A DNA stretch of 64,000 bases from an uncultured Sulfitobacter sp. (lineage in GTDB: Bacteria > Pseudomonadota > Alphaproteobacteria > Rhodobacterales > Rhodobacteraceae), in NCBI GenBank assembly GCA_913060815.1, contig CAJXSZ010000008.1, positions 1 through 64,000 of the forward strand, read 5' to 3'. Position numbers and translations under genes: made by a program. Positions 51,407 through 63,931 of the stretch are shown here, in pieces. How positions within the stretch are numbered: position 1 is the first letter of the stretch; every line of letters begins with the position of its first letter. The notes under the pieces are model-generated. The model saw only the letters and a program-made list of their open reading frames with translations, ran no database searches and was not told where the DNA came from.

Positions 51407-53266
51407 TCAGCTACCGAAGAAGTGTTGCCCGATGCGTTGCAGCAGGTTCGGCTCGCGTTCGGAGTTTTGCGGATCGCGCCGGCCCAATGCGCCTTTGCGG
51501 CGGTCCGAGACGGTTTTACCATCCTTGAATTGTAGGCGATAGAGATCGGCATAGATGCCGCCACGGGCCAACAGCTCCTCGTGGGTGCCCTGATCCACGG
51601 CGCGACCACGGTCCATAACGATGATTTTGTCAGCATTGCGGATGGTGCTGAGACGGTGGGCGATGACCAGCGTGGTGCGCCCTTTGGACAGACGGTCCAG
51701 CGCGTCCTGCACCACCTTTTCCGATTGCGCATCGAGCGCGCTTGTCGCCTCGTCCAGCAGCAGCACAGGTGTGTCGCGCAGCAGGGCGCGCGCGATAACC
51801 ACACGCTGGCGCTGACCGCCCGAAAGGGCCGAACCGCGCGGGCCTACATGGGTGTCGAGGCCATGCTCGAGCTGGGGCAGGAAGTCGGAAACAAAGGCAG
51901 CATCAAGTGCGGCTTGCAGCGCTTCCTCGCTCACATCTGTGCGTCCCAGCACGATATTCTCGCGCAGGGTTTCGTCGAACAGGAGCGCCTCTTGGCTGAC
52001 GACCGAGAAGAGCGTGCGCAGATCGGGGATTTTCATTTCGGTGGTGGCCACGCCGCCGATACGCACGGTGCCTGCGGTCGGGTCCAGCAGACGGGTGAGC
52101 AGGTTGAAGATGGTAGACTTTCCCGCCCCTGATGCACCAACAAGGGCTGTTGTCTGGCCTGCTTCAGCCTTAAGCGAGAGCCCTTGCAGCACATCCGTCT
52201 CCCCGAACGACAGGGTCACATTCTCGATGCTGATGGTGGTGTCACCGGTGGGGGCAGGGACTGGCGCGGCGGGCGAAGTCTGGCTAAGCGGCGCATCCAT
52301 CAGCTCTTTGATCCGCTCAAGGGCTGCGGCGGCGACCTGCCACTGGCCACTGATCGCACCAAGGCGGCGCAGCGGGTTGAAGGTGAACCCCATGGCGGTG
52401 AAGAAGGTCATGAATTGGCCAATGGTCTTGTCGCCAGAGATAATCTCGGACCCGCCATAAAGGATCACGGCCATGAACCCGATGCCCGATATAATATCGA
52501 TCATCGCTGGGATTGCGGAGCTGCCAAAGGCGGTGCGGACTTCTGTCTTAACGAAGCGCTTTGTCGTGTCGCGGTACTGGCGCGCCTGATAGGCCTCCAG
52601 CGCGTTGAGTTTGATCTGCACGATGCCGTGGAAGACCTCGTCCAGACGGGTGGACAGGGTCGCACCCAGATCACGCGCCTCACGCGCGCGGGTGCGCACA
52701 AATTTCTGCGCAATCGCCGCTGGCAGGACCATCAAAGGTATGCCGATGCACGCGAGCAACGCCCAGATCGGATCGATGGAAATCGCGACGCCCAACAGTA
52801 CCAGCAGACCAATGAAATCGCGGCCCGCCCCCGTAATGATCGCGCGCCAGACATCTCCGACGGCGTTCACGTCCGATTGTACGCGCTGCACCAGAAATCC
52901 GGGTGGGTGGGTCTGGTGGAACGCGCCGTCCTGCTGCATCATGCGGTCCAGCAGATCAATGCGCATGTCCGCGCCCGAGCGTTGGGAGATGCCTGTCAGC
53001 AGCACCTTCTGCGCCACGCCCGCCACGGCGCGCACAATGAAAATTCCCATCAGGATAAGCGCGACCCAGATCAGCGACGACTGCTCTCCAGCGACGAACA
53101 CACGGTCGAACATCGGCTCCATCAGCTTGGCCATGGCCCCGAGACTGGCGCCCTCAAGGGTCATAAAGAGTACGGCAATGGCAAGCTTGCCCATATGCTT
53201 GCGCAGATAGTCGCGCCAAAGCCAGCGCAGCAATGCACCAGAGGTATAGATGGGATCAATGCTCAT
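51407..53266 (-). CDS. MsbA-like ABC exporter (fused membrane and ATPase domains)
   Basis: A 619-residue half-transporter with six helices in the first ~310 residues and an ATPase domain after it: Walker A GASGAGKST, signature SALSGGQRQRVVIARAL, Walker B PVLLLDEATSALD. Homodimers of this type flip lipid A core or other lipids, or export drugs; no neighbouring gene decides the cargo. I use the ATG at 53266; a TTG frame to 53338 adds 24 residues. Neither start has a clear ribosome-binding site. Confidence 0.85.
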   Translation of the reverse strand: MSIDPIYTSGALLRWLWRDYLRKHMGKLAIAVLFMTLEGASLGAMAKLMEPMFDRVFVAGEQSSLIWVALILMGIFIVRAVAGVAQKVLLTGISQRSGADMRIDLLDRMMQQDGAFHQTHPPGFLVQRVQSDVNAVGDVWRAIITGAGRDFIGLLVLLGVAISIDPIWALLACIGIPLMVLPAAIAQKFVRTRAREARDLGATLSTRLDEVFHGIVQIKLNALEAYQARQYRDTTKRFVKTEVRTAFGSSAIPAMIDIISGIGFMAVILYGGSEIISGDKTIGQFMTFFTAMGFTFNPLRRLGAISGQWQVAAAALERIKELMDAPLSQTSPAAPVPAPTGDTTISIENVTLSFGETDVLQGLSLKAEAGQTTALVGASGAGKSTIFNLLTRLLDPTAGTVRIGGVATTEMKIPDLRTLFSVVSQEALLFDETLRENIVLGRTDVSEEALQAALDAAFVSDFLPQLEHGLDTHVGPRGSALSGGQRQRVVIARALLRDTPVLLLDEATSALDAQSEKVVQDALDRLSKGRTTLVIAHRLSTIRNADKIIVMDRGRAVDQGTHEELLARGGIYADLYRLQFKDGKTVSDRRKGALGRRDPQNSEREPNLLQRIGQHFFGS

Positions 53267-53430
53267 GGGGGTGGAGGCCTTTGGATATGGCGCGTTGCGC
53301 GTTGGCGGCAGCTTAAAGGGCTGGTCCTCAAGGGGCAAGCGTCGGGCGCGATTGACGCCGCGCCTGCGGGGGCTATGGTCTGCTCAGGCGCCGCGTGGCG
53401 TGATCGAGAGATAAAGAGGACATCCCCGAT

Positions 53431-54642
53431 ATGACCCAAAGGCCAAACCTGTCGCACGGGCGGGGATACCTCGCTATTCCCGGCCCTTCGATTATGCCAG
53501 AGGCCGTTTTGCAGGCCATGCACCGTCCTGCGCCCAATATCTACGCAGGCGAATTGGTCGATATGATGCCGGGCATCATGGCCGATCTCAAACGTGTGGC
53601 GCGGACCAAGCATTTTGCCGCCATCTATATCGGCAATGGTCACGCCGCATGGGAGGCGGCGTTGAGCAATGTGGTCGCTCCGGGTGAGAAGGTATTAGTG
53701 CCTGCAACGGGCCGCTTTGGCCATGGGTTTGGCGAGATGGCAAAGGGTATCGGCGCGGATGTGCAGCTGATCGATTTTGGCAAGTCGTCGCCGATGGACC
53801 TTGATGTGATTGCCGAGGCACTGGCAGCGGACCCCGATCATCAGATCAAGGCAGTCTTGGCCGTGCATGTGGATACCTCAAGCTCGGTTCTTAATGACAT
53901 CAAGGGGCTGCGCGATGTTCTGGATGCGGCAGGGCATCCTGCGCTTCTGATGGCCGATTGCATCGCGTCGCTGGGCTGTGACCGTTTCGAGATGGACGAA
54001 TGGGGCGTGGATGTCATGGTCACGGGCTGTCAGAAAGGTCTTATGGTGCCGCCCGGTTGTTCGTTCGTTTTCTTCAACGACCGTGCCCAAGCGGTGCGCG
54101 AAGCGATGCCGCGGGTCAGCGTCTATTGGGACTGGACCCCGCGCAGCACGGCAACGGAATTCTGGCAGTACTTTAACGGCACCGCTCCAACGCACCATCT
54201 TTATGGGCTGCGGGTTGCGCTGGACATGATCCACGATGAGGGCATCGAGCAGGTCTGGGCGCGTCACGGTGTGCTGGCCCGCGCGATCTGGGCCGCATGT
54301 GACGCGTGGGGCGCGGGAGGGGATTTGCGTATGAACATCGCGGACCCTGCCAACCGCAGCACGGCAGTGACCTCCCTCCGTTTGGGCGGCAATGACGGAA
54401 CGCGGTTGCGCAACTGGGTCGAGGCAGAGCTGGGTCTGACGCTGGGCATTGGCCTTGGCATGGCCGAAGTCGGCGATCCCGCGCGCGATGCGTTTTTCCG
54501 GCTTGGCCATATGGGGCACGTGAATGGTCAGATGATCATGGGGCTGCTGGGCGGTATGCAGGCGGGAATGTCTGCGCTGGGCATTGCGCACGGGCGCGGT
54601 GCGCTGGATGCTGCAGCAGATGTGATCGCGGGAGAAGCCTAG
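53431..54642 (+). CDS. Class V aminotransferase (serine/alanine-glyoxylate type)
   Basis: A 403-residue PLP enzyme. The PLP-binding Lys202 is in VTGCQKGLMVPPG, Asp176 in LMADCIASLG contacts the pyridine nitrogen, and GNGHAAWEAALSNV corresponds to the phosphate-binding loop. Members transfer the amino group of serine or alanine to glyoxylate, important for C1 and photorespiratory-type metabolism. Its C-terminus overlaps the small membrane protein gene by 4 bp in convergent orientation. Confidence 0.87.
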   Translation: MTQRPNLSHGRGYLAIPGPSIMPEAVLQAMHRPAPNIYAGELVDMMPGIMADLKRVARTKHFAAIYIGNGHAAWEAALSNVVAPGEKVLVPATGRFGHGFGEMAKGIGADVQLIDFGKSSPMDLDVIAEALAADPDHQIKAVLAVHVDTSSSVLNDIKGLRDVLDAAGHPALLMADCIASLGCDRFEMDEWGVDVMVTGCQKGLMVPPGCSFVFFNDRAQAVREAMPRVSVYWDWTPRSTATEFWQYFNGTAPTHHLYGLRVALDMIHDEGIEQVWARHGVLARAIWAACDAWGAGGDLRMNIADPANRSTAVTSLRLGGNDGTRLRNWVEAELGLTLGIGLGMAEVGDPARDAFFRLGHMGHVNGQMIMGLLGGMQAGMSALGIAHGRGALDAAADVIAGEA

Positions 54643-54815
54643 TTGCGCCGCTTCTCGATGAAGGTAATGACGTGATTGATAGCCCAACCTGTTGCGGCGA
54701 CAGCAAGTAGACCCCAAATCGCCCAAAGCACCACGAATATCCACGTGATGTTTACGCCGAACATGAAAACGGCGGCTTGGGTGAAATTGGGGGCGCTGCC
54801 CGGTGTGTTCCGCAT
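54639..54815 (-). CDS. Small single-span membrane protein upstream-adjacent to the aminotransferase gene
   Basis: A 58-residue protein: MRNTPGSAPNFTQAAVFMFG starts it, a hydrophobic helix (WIFVVLWAIWGLLAVAATGWA, about 26-46) follows, and a basic tail (FIEKRRN) ends it, suggesting the C-terminus is cytoplasmic. An AGAGGTAGGA site lies just before the ATG at 54815. It is downstream of hisC on the same strand (49 bp). Similar short frames in related genomes are sometimes mislabelled as histidinol-phosphate aminotransferase because of this proximity (recollection). Function unknown. Confidence 0.7.
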   Translation of the reverse strand: MRNTPGSAPNFTQAAVFMFGVNITWIFVVLWAIWGLLAVAATGWAINHVITFIEKRRN

Positions 54816-54863
54816 GTCCTACCTCTCTGATCAGTGGTCAAGATAGCGCCAGATTTTTGAACG

Positions 54864-55967
54864 TCAGCCTATTTCTGCGTCTTTCAGTGCCGCCGGCAGG
54901 GCCGTTGCAAAGGCGTCCAGCATCTCGGGTGTGCCACAGCTGACACGGATACAACGGTTTTGCGGTGCTACAAAGGGCATGCGCACAAAGATGCCGCGCG
55001 TGATAAGCCCGTCCAGCACGGACTTTGCAAATGCGGCATCGCGCCCGCAATCGAGGGTGACGAAATTGGTCGCAGACGGCAGCGACGCCAAACCGTTGTC
55101 GCGCGCGATATGTGCGATGCGGTCGCGGGCCGTCGTAATCTGCTCCTGCACCTGCGCCAGATAGGATTGGTCATTGAGCGCGGCCAGAGCACCTGCTTGG
55201 GCAGCGCGGTTCATGCCGAAATGGTTGCGCACTTTGTGAAAGGCATTGATGAGATCGGGCGCGCCAATCGCGTAGCCAACGCGCGCGCCTGCCAGCCCGT
55301 AGACCTTTGAAAACGTGCGCATGCGGATCACGCGGGGATCATCTGCGGGCAGGGGGAGAGCGGTGCCTTCTGGCGCGCATTCGACATAGGCCTCATCTAG
55401 AACGAGCAGCGTGCCTGCTGGCAGCTCCTCCATCGCCTTCGCGATCGCCTCGCCGCTGTGGTGGCTGCCCATCGGGTTGTCGGGATTGGCGAGGTAGACC
55501 AGTTTGGCATCTACTTCCGCCGCTTTCGCGAAAAGGCTGGCAGGGTCCTCATGGTCATCAACATAGGGCACAGTGTGCAGCGTACCGCCAAATCCCGCGA
55601 CGTGGTAATTGAACGTTGGATAGGCCCCCGCCGAGGTCACCACCGCATCGCCAGCGCCTACAAACAGGCGCACAAGATAGCTTAGCAGCCCGTCGATCCC
55701 TTCGCCGACCATGATATTCTGCGGGGTGCAGCCATGGTGCGCGGCAAGGGCTGCGCGCAGATCAAAGCTCTCTGGATCGCCGTACATCCATTGTGGTGTT
55801 TCTGCCATGGCGCGGGTGGCGTTTGGAGAGGGGCCAAAGACGCTTTCATTTGCACCAAGGCGCGCGTCAAAAGCCTGACCGCGTGCGCGTTCCTGCGTTT
55901 CGGGCCCGACAAACGGGACGGTGGCGGGGAGAGATTCGGCGAGTGGTGTAAGGCGTGTATGTGTCAT
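54864..55967 (-). CDS. hisC: Histidinol-phosphate aminotransferase family protein
   Basis: A 367-residue class I/II aminotransferase. LGANESVFGPSP is the N-terminal HisC-type motif, GEGIDGLLSYLVR the cofactor phosphate region, YLANPDNPMGSHHS and VLDEAYVECAP contact PLP, and the Schiff-base Lys is in RTFSKVYGLAGARVGYAIG. Activity on histidinol phosphate or aromatic amino acids is possible; it is not within a his operon. I use the ATG at 55967; an upstream in-frame ATG exists and the ribosome-binding site is weak. Confidence 0.83.
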   Translation of the reverse strand: MTHTRLTPLAESLPATVPFVGPETQERARGQAFDARLGANESVFGPSPNATRAMAETPQWMYGDPESFDLRAALAAHHGCTPQNIMVGEGIDGLLSYLVRLFVGAGDAVVTSAGAYPTFNYHVAGFGGTLHTVPYVDDHEDPASLFAKAAEVDAKLVYLANPDNPMGSHHSGEAIAKAMEELPAGTLLVLDEAYVECAPEGTALPLPADDPRVIRMRTFSKVYGLAGARVGYAIGAPDLINAFHKVRNHFGMNRAAQAGALAALNDQSYLAQVQEQITTARDRIAHIARDNGLASLPSATNFVTLDCGRDAAFAKSVLDGLITRGIFVRMPFVAPQNRCIRVSCGTPEMLDAFATALPAALKDAEIG

Positions 55968-56054
55968 GGGCGCAGTTAATGCGCGATACAAAGCCTTGTA
56001 AATAGGGGCTAGCATACCTAAATGAGAATGGATCGCACAAATGGGGAGCGCATC

Positions 56055-56222
56055 ATGGCCAATCTCACACGGCGCGGGTTTATCGGAACAGTAGCCGCTG
56101 CAGGCGCGCTGCGCGGGGCGGGCGTGAGTGTTGCCAAACCGCAGATGCGGCGCATTCTGACGCTGGTCTACGATAAAAGCCTCGGAATGATGCGTGCGGT
56201 GGAGCGCGTAGTACCCAAATAA
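56055..56222 (+). CDS. Tiny protein with twin-arginine motif
   Basis: A 55-residue product: MANLTRRGFIGTVAAAGALR begins with an RRGFIG twin-arginine motif and a short hydrophobic stretch, followed by a basic region (KPQMRR) and LVYDKSLGMMRAVERVV. A GGGGAG site precedes the ATG at 56055. If exported, only about 25 residues would remain. It could be an intact small Tat substrate, a membrane-anchored peptide or the stump of a larger protein. I do not recognise the family. Confidence 0.5.
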   Translation: MANLTRRGFIGTVAAAGALRGAGVSVAKPQMRRILTLVYDKSLGMMRAVERVVPK

Positions 56223-56298
56223 GCGTGCCGCTACGTTTTTCTGGATCGCTGCGCCGACTTCTGATGTGGTGGTGAAAAGCCATTGCGAGGAGTGAGCC

Positions 56299-57087
56299 AT
56301 GTCACGCGTATCCGTCACCTATGAAAACCACATCGCGCACGTACGCCTAACGCGCGCGGACAAGATGAACGCGGTGGATCAGGAGATGATCACGGCGGTG
56401 ATTGCAGCGGGCAATGAGGTTGCCGCCTCGGATGCCCGAGCGGTCATAGTGTCGGGCGAGGGCAAGGCGTTTTGTGCGGGCATCGACATCTCGGGCCTGT
56501 CGGGGATGATCGGCAAAGACCCTGCGGAATTGCTTATGCCCCGCACCCATGGCAACGAGACGACCAACCAATGGCAGGAGTTTGCGATGGTCTGGTCCCG
56601 GATGGATATTCCGGTGATCGCGGCTGTTCAGGGAGTGTGTTTTGGCGCGGGTATTCAGCTGGCCTTGGGGGCTGATATTCGGATCGCCTCTCCCGATGCC
56701 AAGTTTGCCGTGATGGAGATGAAATGGGGCATCGTGCCTGATATGGGAGGCATGGTGTTGCTGCCGCGCTTGGTGCGTTCGGATGTGCTGCGCCGCATGA
56801 CCTACACGGCCGAACCTATAGATGCCGCGCAGGCCGAACGTTGGGGGCTGGTAACAGAACTGGCCGATGATCCGTTGGCGGCGGCGCAGGCGCTGGCGGA
56901 AGTGATTGCGGGCAAGAGCCCATCGGCGATCCGCGCAGCTAAGCGCCTGATCGGCGTGGCCGAGACTGCGGATGCAGCAGCGGTTCTGGATGCTGAATCG
57001 CGCGAGCAGGTTGCGCTGATCGGCAAGCCGCATCAGATGGAGGTCGTGGCGGCCGCATTTGGCAAGCGCGCCGCGGTGTTCGACTAG
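56299..57087 (+). CDS. Enoyl-CoA hydratase/isomerase family protein
   Basis: A 262-residue crotonase-fold enzyme. The first oxyanion-hole segment is KAFCAGIDIS near residue 57 and the second is VCFGAGIQLALGADIRIA near 115; MKWGIVPDMGG carries the position of the second catalytic Glu, here replaced by Pro-Asp, typical of isomerase-like or uncharacterised members. Acts on acyl-CoA thioesters in the cytoplasm; substrate unknown. GAGGAG is upstream, and a very strong terminator follows. Confidence 0.87.
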   Translation: MSRVSVTYENHIAHVRLTRADKMNAVDQEMITAVIAAGNEVAASDARAVIVSGEGKAFCAGIDISGLSGMIGKDPAELLMPRTHGNETTNQWQEFAMVWSRMDIPVIAAVQGVCFGAGIQLALGADIRIASPDAKFAVMEMKWGIVPDMGGMVLLPRLVRSDVLRRMTYTAEPIDAAQAERWGLVTELADDPLAAAQALAEVIAGKSPSAIRAAKRLIGVAETADAAAVLDAESREQVALIGKPHQMEVVAAAFGKRAAVFD

Positions 57088-57134
57088 CGGCGTATCTGCC
57101 TGATTATTCGGGTGGGATTGAGTTTATTGGAAAA

Positions 57135-57176
57135 ATGAAGAGGGGCGCAGGAAGTGAAACCTGCGCCCCTCTTCAT
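57135..57176. terminator. Strong bidirectional terminator between crotonase gene and valS
   Basis: A perfect 17-bp stem: 57135-57151 (ATGAAGAGGGGCGCAGG) with 57160-57176, loop AAGTGAAA. It lies between convergent genes ending at 57087 and 57178, so it serves both. The minus-strand side begins 2 bp from the valS stop. Confidence 0.88.
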
Positions 57177-57177
57177 A

Positions 57178-60366
<3,189 letters not shown>

Positions 60367-60525
60367 GATGCGGCTCCCGTCGGTGATGGATTTGCGCCTG
60401 ATGTAACGGAGGACGCATGCAAGGGGAAGGGTGCACGATTATGACGCAAGGTGGGTGCTGGACACAGGCGTATGAGCCGATAGTGTGCGGAGTTGAAAAA
60501 TAGCGCAGCGCGGGAGCAGAGTGTC

Positions 60526-62823
60526 ATGGAAAAATTCGGGAAAAGTCAGCCGATATCACGGGTTGAAGACGTACGTTTTCTGACGGGCGAGGGGCGTTAT
60601 GTCGATGATATCTCGCCTGAGGGAGCGCTGCATGCTTTTGCTTTCCGCTCGCCCGTGGCGCACGGCATCATCACCGAATTGGACGTGTCTGACGCGGCTG
60701 AGGCCGATGGCGTGCACATGGTCATCACCTGCGCTGACCTCGAGGCCGCAGGCGTGAAGGTCGAAATCCCGGGTGCAACGGTGAAGAATCGCGATGGCTC
60801 CACGGGTGCGGCGCCTGTGCGCCCAATGCTGGCGAAGGACCGTGTGCGCTTCGTGGGGGAGCCTGTGGCGATGGTGATCGCTGATACCTATGAGCAGGCG
60901 CGCGATGCGGCTGAATTGATCAGGTTCGACGTGGACGAGCTTCCCGCCAAGATCGAGATGGGCCGCGGCGGCGAGACGGTGCATGCCGAAGCACCCGATA
61001 ATTGTGCGCTTGATTGGGGCATGGGCGACGAGGCCGCCACCGAGGCTGCGTTCAAGGCAGCGGCGCGGACGGTTTCGCTGGACGTGGGCGACAACCGCAT
61101 CATCGTAAACTCGCTTGAGCCGCGCGGCTGTTACGCCGAGTGGGACGGGCAGCGCCTGCATGTAGCCTATAATGGCCAAGGCGTCTGGGTGCATAAGAAC
61201 AATCTGATCAATGCCTTCGGGCTGGACGAGGACGCGGTGCGGGTAACCAACCCCGATACGGGCGGTGCCTTCGGCATGAAGGGAATGGCGTACCACGAAT
61301 ATTTCGTGATCAGCCATGCGACCCGCGTTTTGGGCAAACCTGTGCGCTGGATGTCCGAGCGGACTGAGGCCATGCTCACGGATAACGGCGGGCGCGATTT
61401 GACCTCTGTGGCTGAGTTGGCGTTTGACGAGGATAACAAGATTACCGCCTATCGCGTCCGCTCCAAGTTCAACCTTGGCGCTTACAACAGCCAGTTCGGC
61501 CAGTTCATCCAGACCCAATTGTTCAGCCGCGTGCTGGCGGGGGTCTATGACATCCAGACCACGTGGTTGCAGGTGGAGGGGTATTACACCAACACGGTGC
61601 AAGTTGACGCCTACCGCGGCGCGGGCCGCCCCGAGGCGATTTATGTGCTGGAGCGGATGATGGATCGTGCGGCGCGCGAGCTGGGAATAGATCCGCTCGA
61701 GCTGCGGCGCATCAACTTTATCAAGCCCGACCAGTTTCCCTATGCCACCGCCACAGGCGAGACCTATGACGTCGGCGATTTCAATAAGGTGCTGACGCGC
61801 GGCGCGCTGGAGGCGGACGTTGCGGGCTTTGCGGCGCGCAAGGCGGCGGATGCAAAGCGAGGGCTGCTGCGCGGGCAGGGCCTGTGCTATTACATCGAGA
61901 GTATTCTGGGCGATCCGAGCGAGGGTGCCGAGGTGCAATTCCACGCAGACGGCACGGTTGAGATTCTCGTCGGCACACAGTCGGGCGGGCAGGGGCATGA
62001 GACAGTCTATGCCAAGTTCCTAAGCGACCAGACCGGCATCCCGCTGGAGGCGATCCGCGTGATTCAAGGCGACAGTGACCGCATCAAGACAGGGGGCGGC
62101 ACGGGCGGCTCGCGCTCGGTCACGGTGCAGAACAATGCGACGCTGGCCACGGTGAGCGTGATGACGGATGCGTTCAAAGCGTTTCTGGCCGATGAAATGG
62201 GTGTGCCGGCCGCCGAGATCGCGTTTGATGACGAGCGTTTCCGCGCGGAAGGCTCCAACCTCACGCCAACGATGTTGGAGGTCGCCGATATGGCGCGCGC
62301 GCAGGGGCGTGATGATCTGCTTACCCATCAAGCGCGGGCCACGCTGGAGGCGCGCAGCTTCCCCAACGGTGTGCACATCTGCGAAGTTGTGATCGACCCC
62401 GAGACAGGCATCGTGACCACCGACCGCTATACGGTCGTCGACGATTTCGGCAATCTGATCAATCCTTTGCTGGCCGAAGGCCAAGTGCATGGCGGCGTTG
62501 TGCAAGGCATCGGGCAGGCGGTTCAGGAGCGGGTGGTTTATGATGAGGACGGCCAATTGCTCACGGCATCGTTCATGGACTATGCCCTGCCACGCGCACA
62601 GGATGTTCCCTTCATCTCGTTCACGAGCGAGCCTGTCCCTTCTACGGCCAATATCATGGGCATGAAGGGTTGCGGCGAGGCAGGTACGGTAGGTGCGCTT
62701 GCCGCCGTATCGAACGCGGTGCAGGATGCGCTGTGGGAACAGGGCGTGCGTCAGGCAGACATGCCTTTCACGCCACATAAGGTTTGGGAGTTGCTGCAAG
62801 GTGAGGCCATCGCCGCAGAATAA
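60526..62823 (+). CDS. Form II CoxL-like molybdenum hydroxylase large subunit (orphan)
   Basis: A 765-residue xanthine-oxidase-family catalytic subunit binding the molybdopterin cofactor. GGAFG at 246-250 and GQSGGQGHET-type sequence (TQSGGQGHET) are cofactor contacts, and MKGCGEAGTVG near the C-terminus holds the catalytic Glu. The active-site loop is AYRGAGR at 362-368, the form II signature, not AYxCSFR of true CO dehydrogenase, so CO oxidation is not supported. The FAD (CoxM) and Fe-S (CoxS) subunit genes are absent on both sides in this window. Start at 60526 with GGGAG upstream. Confidence 0.87.
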   Translation: MEKFGKSQPISRVEDVRFLTGEGRYVDDISPEGALHAFAFRSPVAHGIITELDVSDAAEADGVHMVITCADLEAAGVKVEIPGATVKNRDGSTGAAPVRPMLAKDRVRFVGEPVAMVIADTYEQARDAAELIRFDVDELPAKIEMGRGGETVHAEAPDNCALDWGMGDEAATEAAFKAAARTVSLDVGDNRIIVNSLEPRGCYAEWDGQRLHVAYNGQGVWVHKNNLINAFGLDEDAVRVTNPDTGGAFGMKGMAYHEYFVISHATRVLGKPVRWMSERTEAMLTDNGGRDLTSVAELAFDEDNKITAYRVRSKFNLGAYNSQFGQFIQTQLFSRVLAGVYDIQTTWLQVEGYYTNTVQVDAYRGAGRPEAIYVLERMMDRAARELGIDPLELRRINFIKPDQFPYATATGETYDVGDFNKVLTRGALEADVAGFAARKAADAKRGLLRGQGLCYYIESILGDPSEGAEVQFHADGTVEILVGTQSGGQGHETVYAKFLSDQTGIPLEAIRVIQGDSDRIKTGGGTGGSRSVTVQNNATLATVSVMTDAFKAFLADEMGVPAAEIAFDDERFRAEGSNLTPTMLEVADMARAQGRDDLLTHQARATLEARSFPNGVHICEVVIDPETGIVTTDRYTVVDDFGNLINPLLAEGQVHGGVVQGIGQAVQERVVYDEDGQLLTASFMDYALPRAQDVPFISFTSEPVPSTANIMGMKGCGEAGTVGALAAVSNAVQDALWEQGVRQADMPFTPHKVWELLQGEAIAAE

Positions 62824-63877
62824 CAAGACACCGTTCCTGAGGCGGCTGTTTGGCCGCCTCTGGCACCGTCCCGACAGTGATTTCGGCCCCGCACGCCCCA
62901 GCAGGGGGCCACAGACCCATTTGGTGATCCTTGACGGGACCATGTCCACGCTCAAGCCCGGGTGTGAAACAAACGCGGGCCTTGCCTACCGTCTCGCGCA
63001 GGAAATGGGACCGCAGATTTCCATTTATTACGAGCCGGGGTTGCAGTGGGAAAGCTGGCGCACCGTGCGCGATGTTGCCATCGGGCGCGGCATCAACCGA
63101 CAGATCAAGCGCGCCTACGGCTATCTCGCGTCGCGCTACCGTGAGGGGGATCGCATCTATTTGATGGGCTACTCGCGGGGGGCGTATGCCGTGCGCTCGC
63201 TTGCGGGGATCATTGACCGCGTGGGGTTGCTGCGCCGCGAAAGTGCGACCGAGCGCAACATTCGCCAAGCGTATCGTCTGTATGAGGATCAAGCTGATGG
63301 GCAGGCGGCGCGGGCGTTTGCGGCGGCGCATTGCCGCGAAACTGTCCCGATCGAAATGATCGGCGTTTGGGATACGGTCAAATCCCTAGGCATCAACGCC
63401 CCAGTGCTATGGCGGCTGAGCGTGGCGCGTCATGCGTTTCACAACCATGCGCTGGGCAGTTCTGTAAAACATGGCTATCACGCGTTAGGGCGTGACGAGA
63501 CGCGGGTTGTCTACCGCCCCGTGCTCTGGCAGAGCGATCCGTCGCACCCTGCGCAGATCGAGCAAGTCTGGTTCCGGGGCACGCACGGCGATGTGGGCGG
63601 TCAGCTCGGAGGGCGCCATTTTGCGCGGCCCTTGGCCAATATCTCGCTGGTGTGGATGCTGGAACGGGCGCAGGACGCGGGCCTGCCGCTGCCCGAGGGC
63701 TGGCAAACGCGTTTTGAGCAAGACGTGAACGCGCCCTCCATCGGGACTTGGGCGGGGTGGGGCGCGCTGTTTGTGACGCGGCGCAAGCGTGTGGTCGGGG
63801 CTGATCCGTCAGAGCGGCTGCACGAGAGTATTGCGCAAGCTGCGGATACAGCCGGAACTGCCGCAGAGGTGTCATAG
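62801..63877 (+). CDS. DUF2235 alpha/beta-hydrolase-like protein
   Basis: A 358-residue protein when started at the GTG at 62801, which has GGGAG 10 bp upstream and overlaps the CoxL-like gene by 23 bp. Later ATGs (62942) would cut into the first conserved strand (THLVILDGT), so they are unlikely. The nucleophile elbow GYSRGAY places Ser125; WFRGTHGDVGG carries the likely catalytic His/Asp region. DUF2235 includes type VI phospholipase effectors (Tle1), but there is no secretion locus here and an intracellular lipase or esterase is equally likely. Confidence 0.78.
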   Translation: MRPSPQNNKTPFLRRLFGRLWHRPDSDFGPARPSRGPQTHLVILDGTMSTLKPGCETNAGLAYRLAQEMGPQISIYYEPGLQWESWRTVRDVAIGRGINRQIKRAYGYLASRYREGDRIYLMGYSRGAYAVRSLAGIIDRVGLLRRESATERNIRQAYRLYEDQADGQAARAFAAAHCRETVPIEMIGVWDTVKSLGINAPVLWRLSVARHAFHNHALGSSVKHGYHALGRDETRVVYRPVLWQSDPSHPAQIEQVWFRGTHGDVGGQLGGRHFARPLANISLVWMLERAQDAGLPLPEGWQTRFEQDVNAPSIGTWAGWGALFVTRRKRVVGADPSERLHESIAQAADTAGTAAEVS

Positions 63878-63931
63878 TACTGCCGCACTGGGGTTTTATC
63901 TGCTGGGGTACTTCCAATTCAGGAGACTACC

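Noticed and set aside
60556-61998. 480-codon minus-strand frame over the CoxL-like gene
   Set aside because: Antisense shadow; all molybdenum hydroxylase motifs are on the plus strand.
60526-62823. Aerobic carbon monoxide dehydrogenase (true CoxL)
   Set aside because: The active-site loop is AYRGAGR (form II), not AYxCSFR, and coxM/coxS are absent.
62801-63877. Type VI secretion phospholipase effector
   Set aside because: DUF2235 alone is not enough; no VgrG, PAAR, Hcp or immunity gene is in the window.
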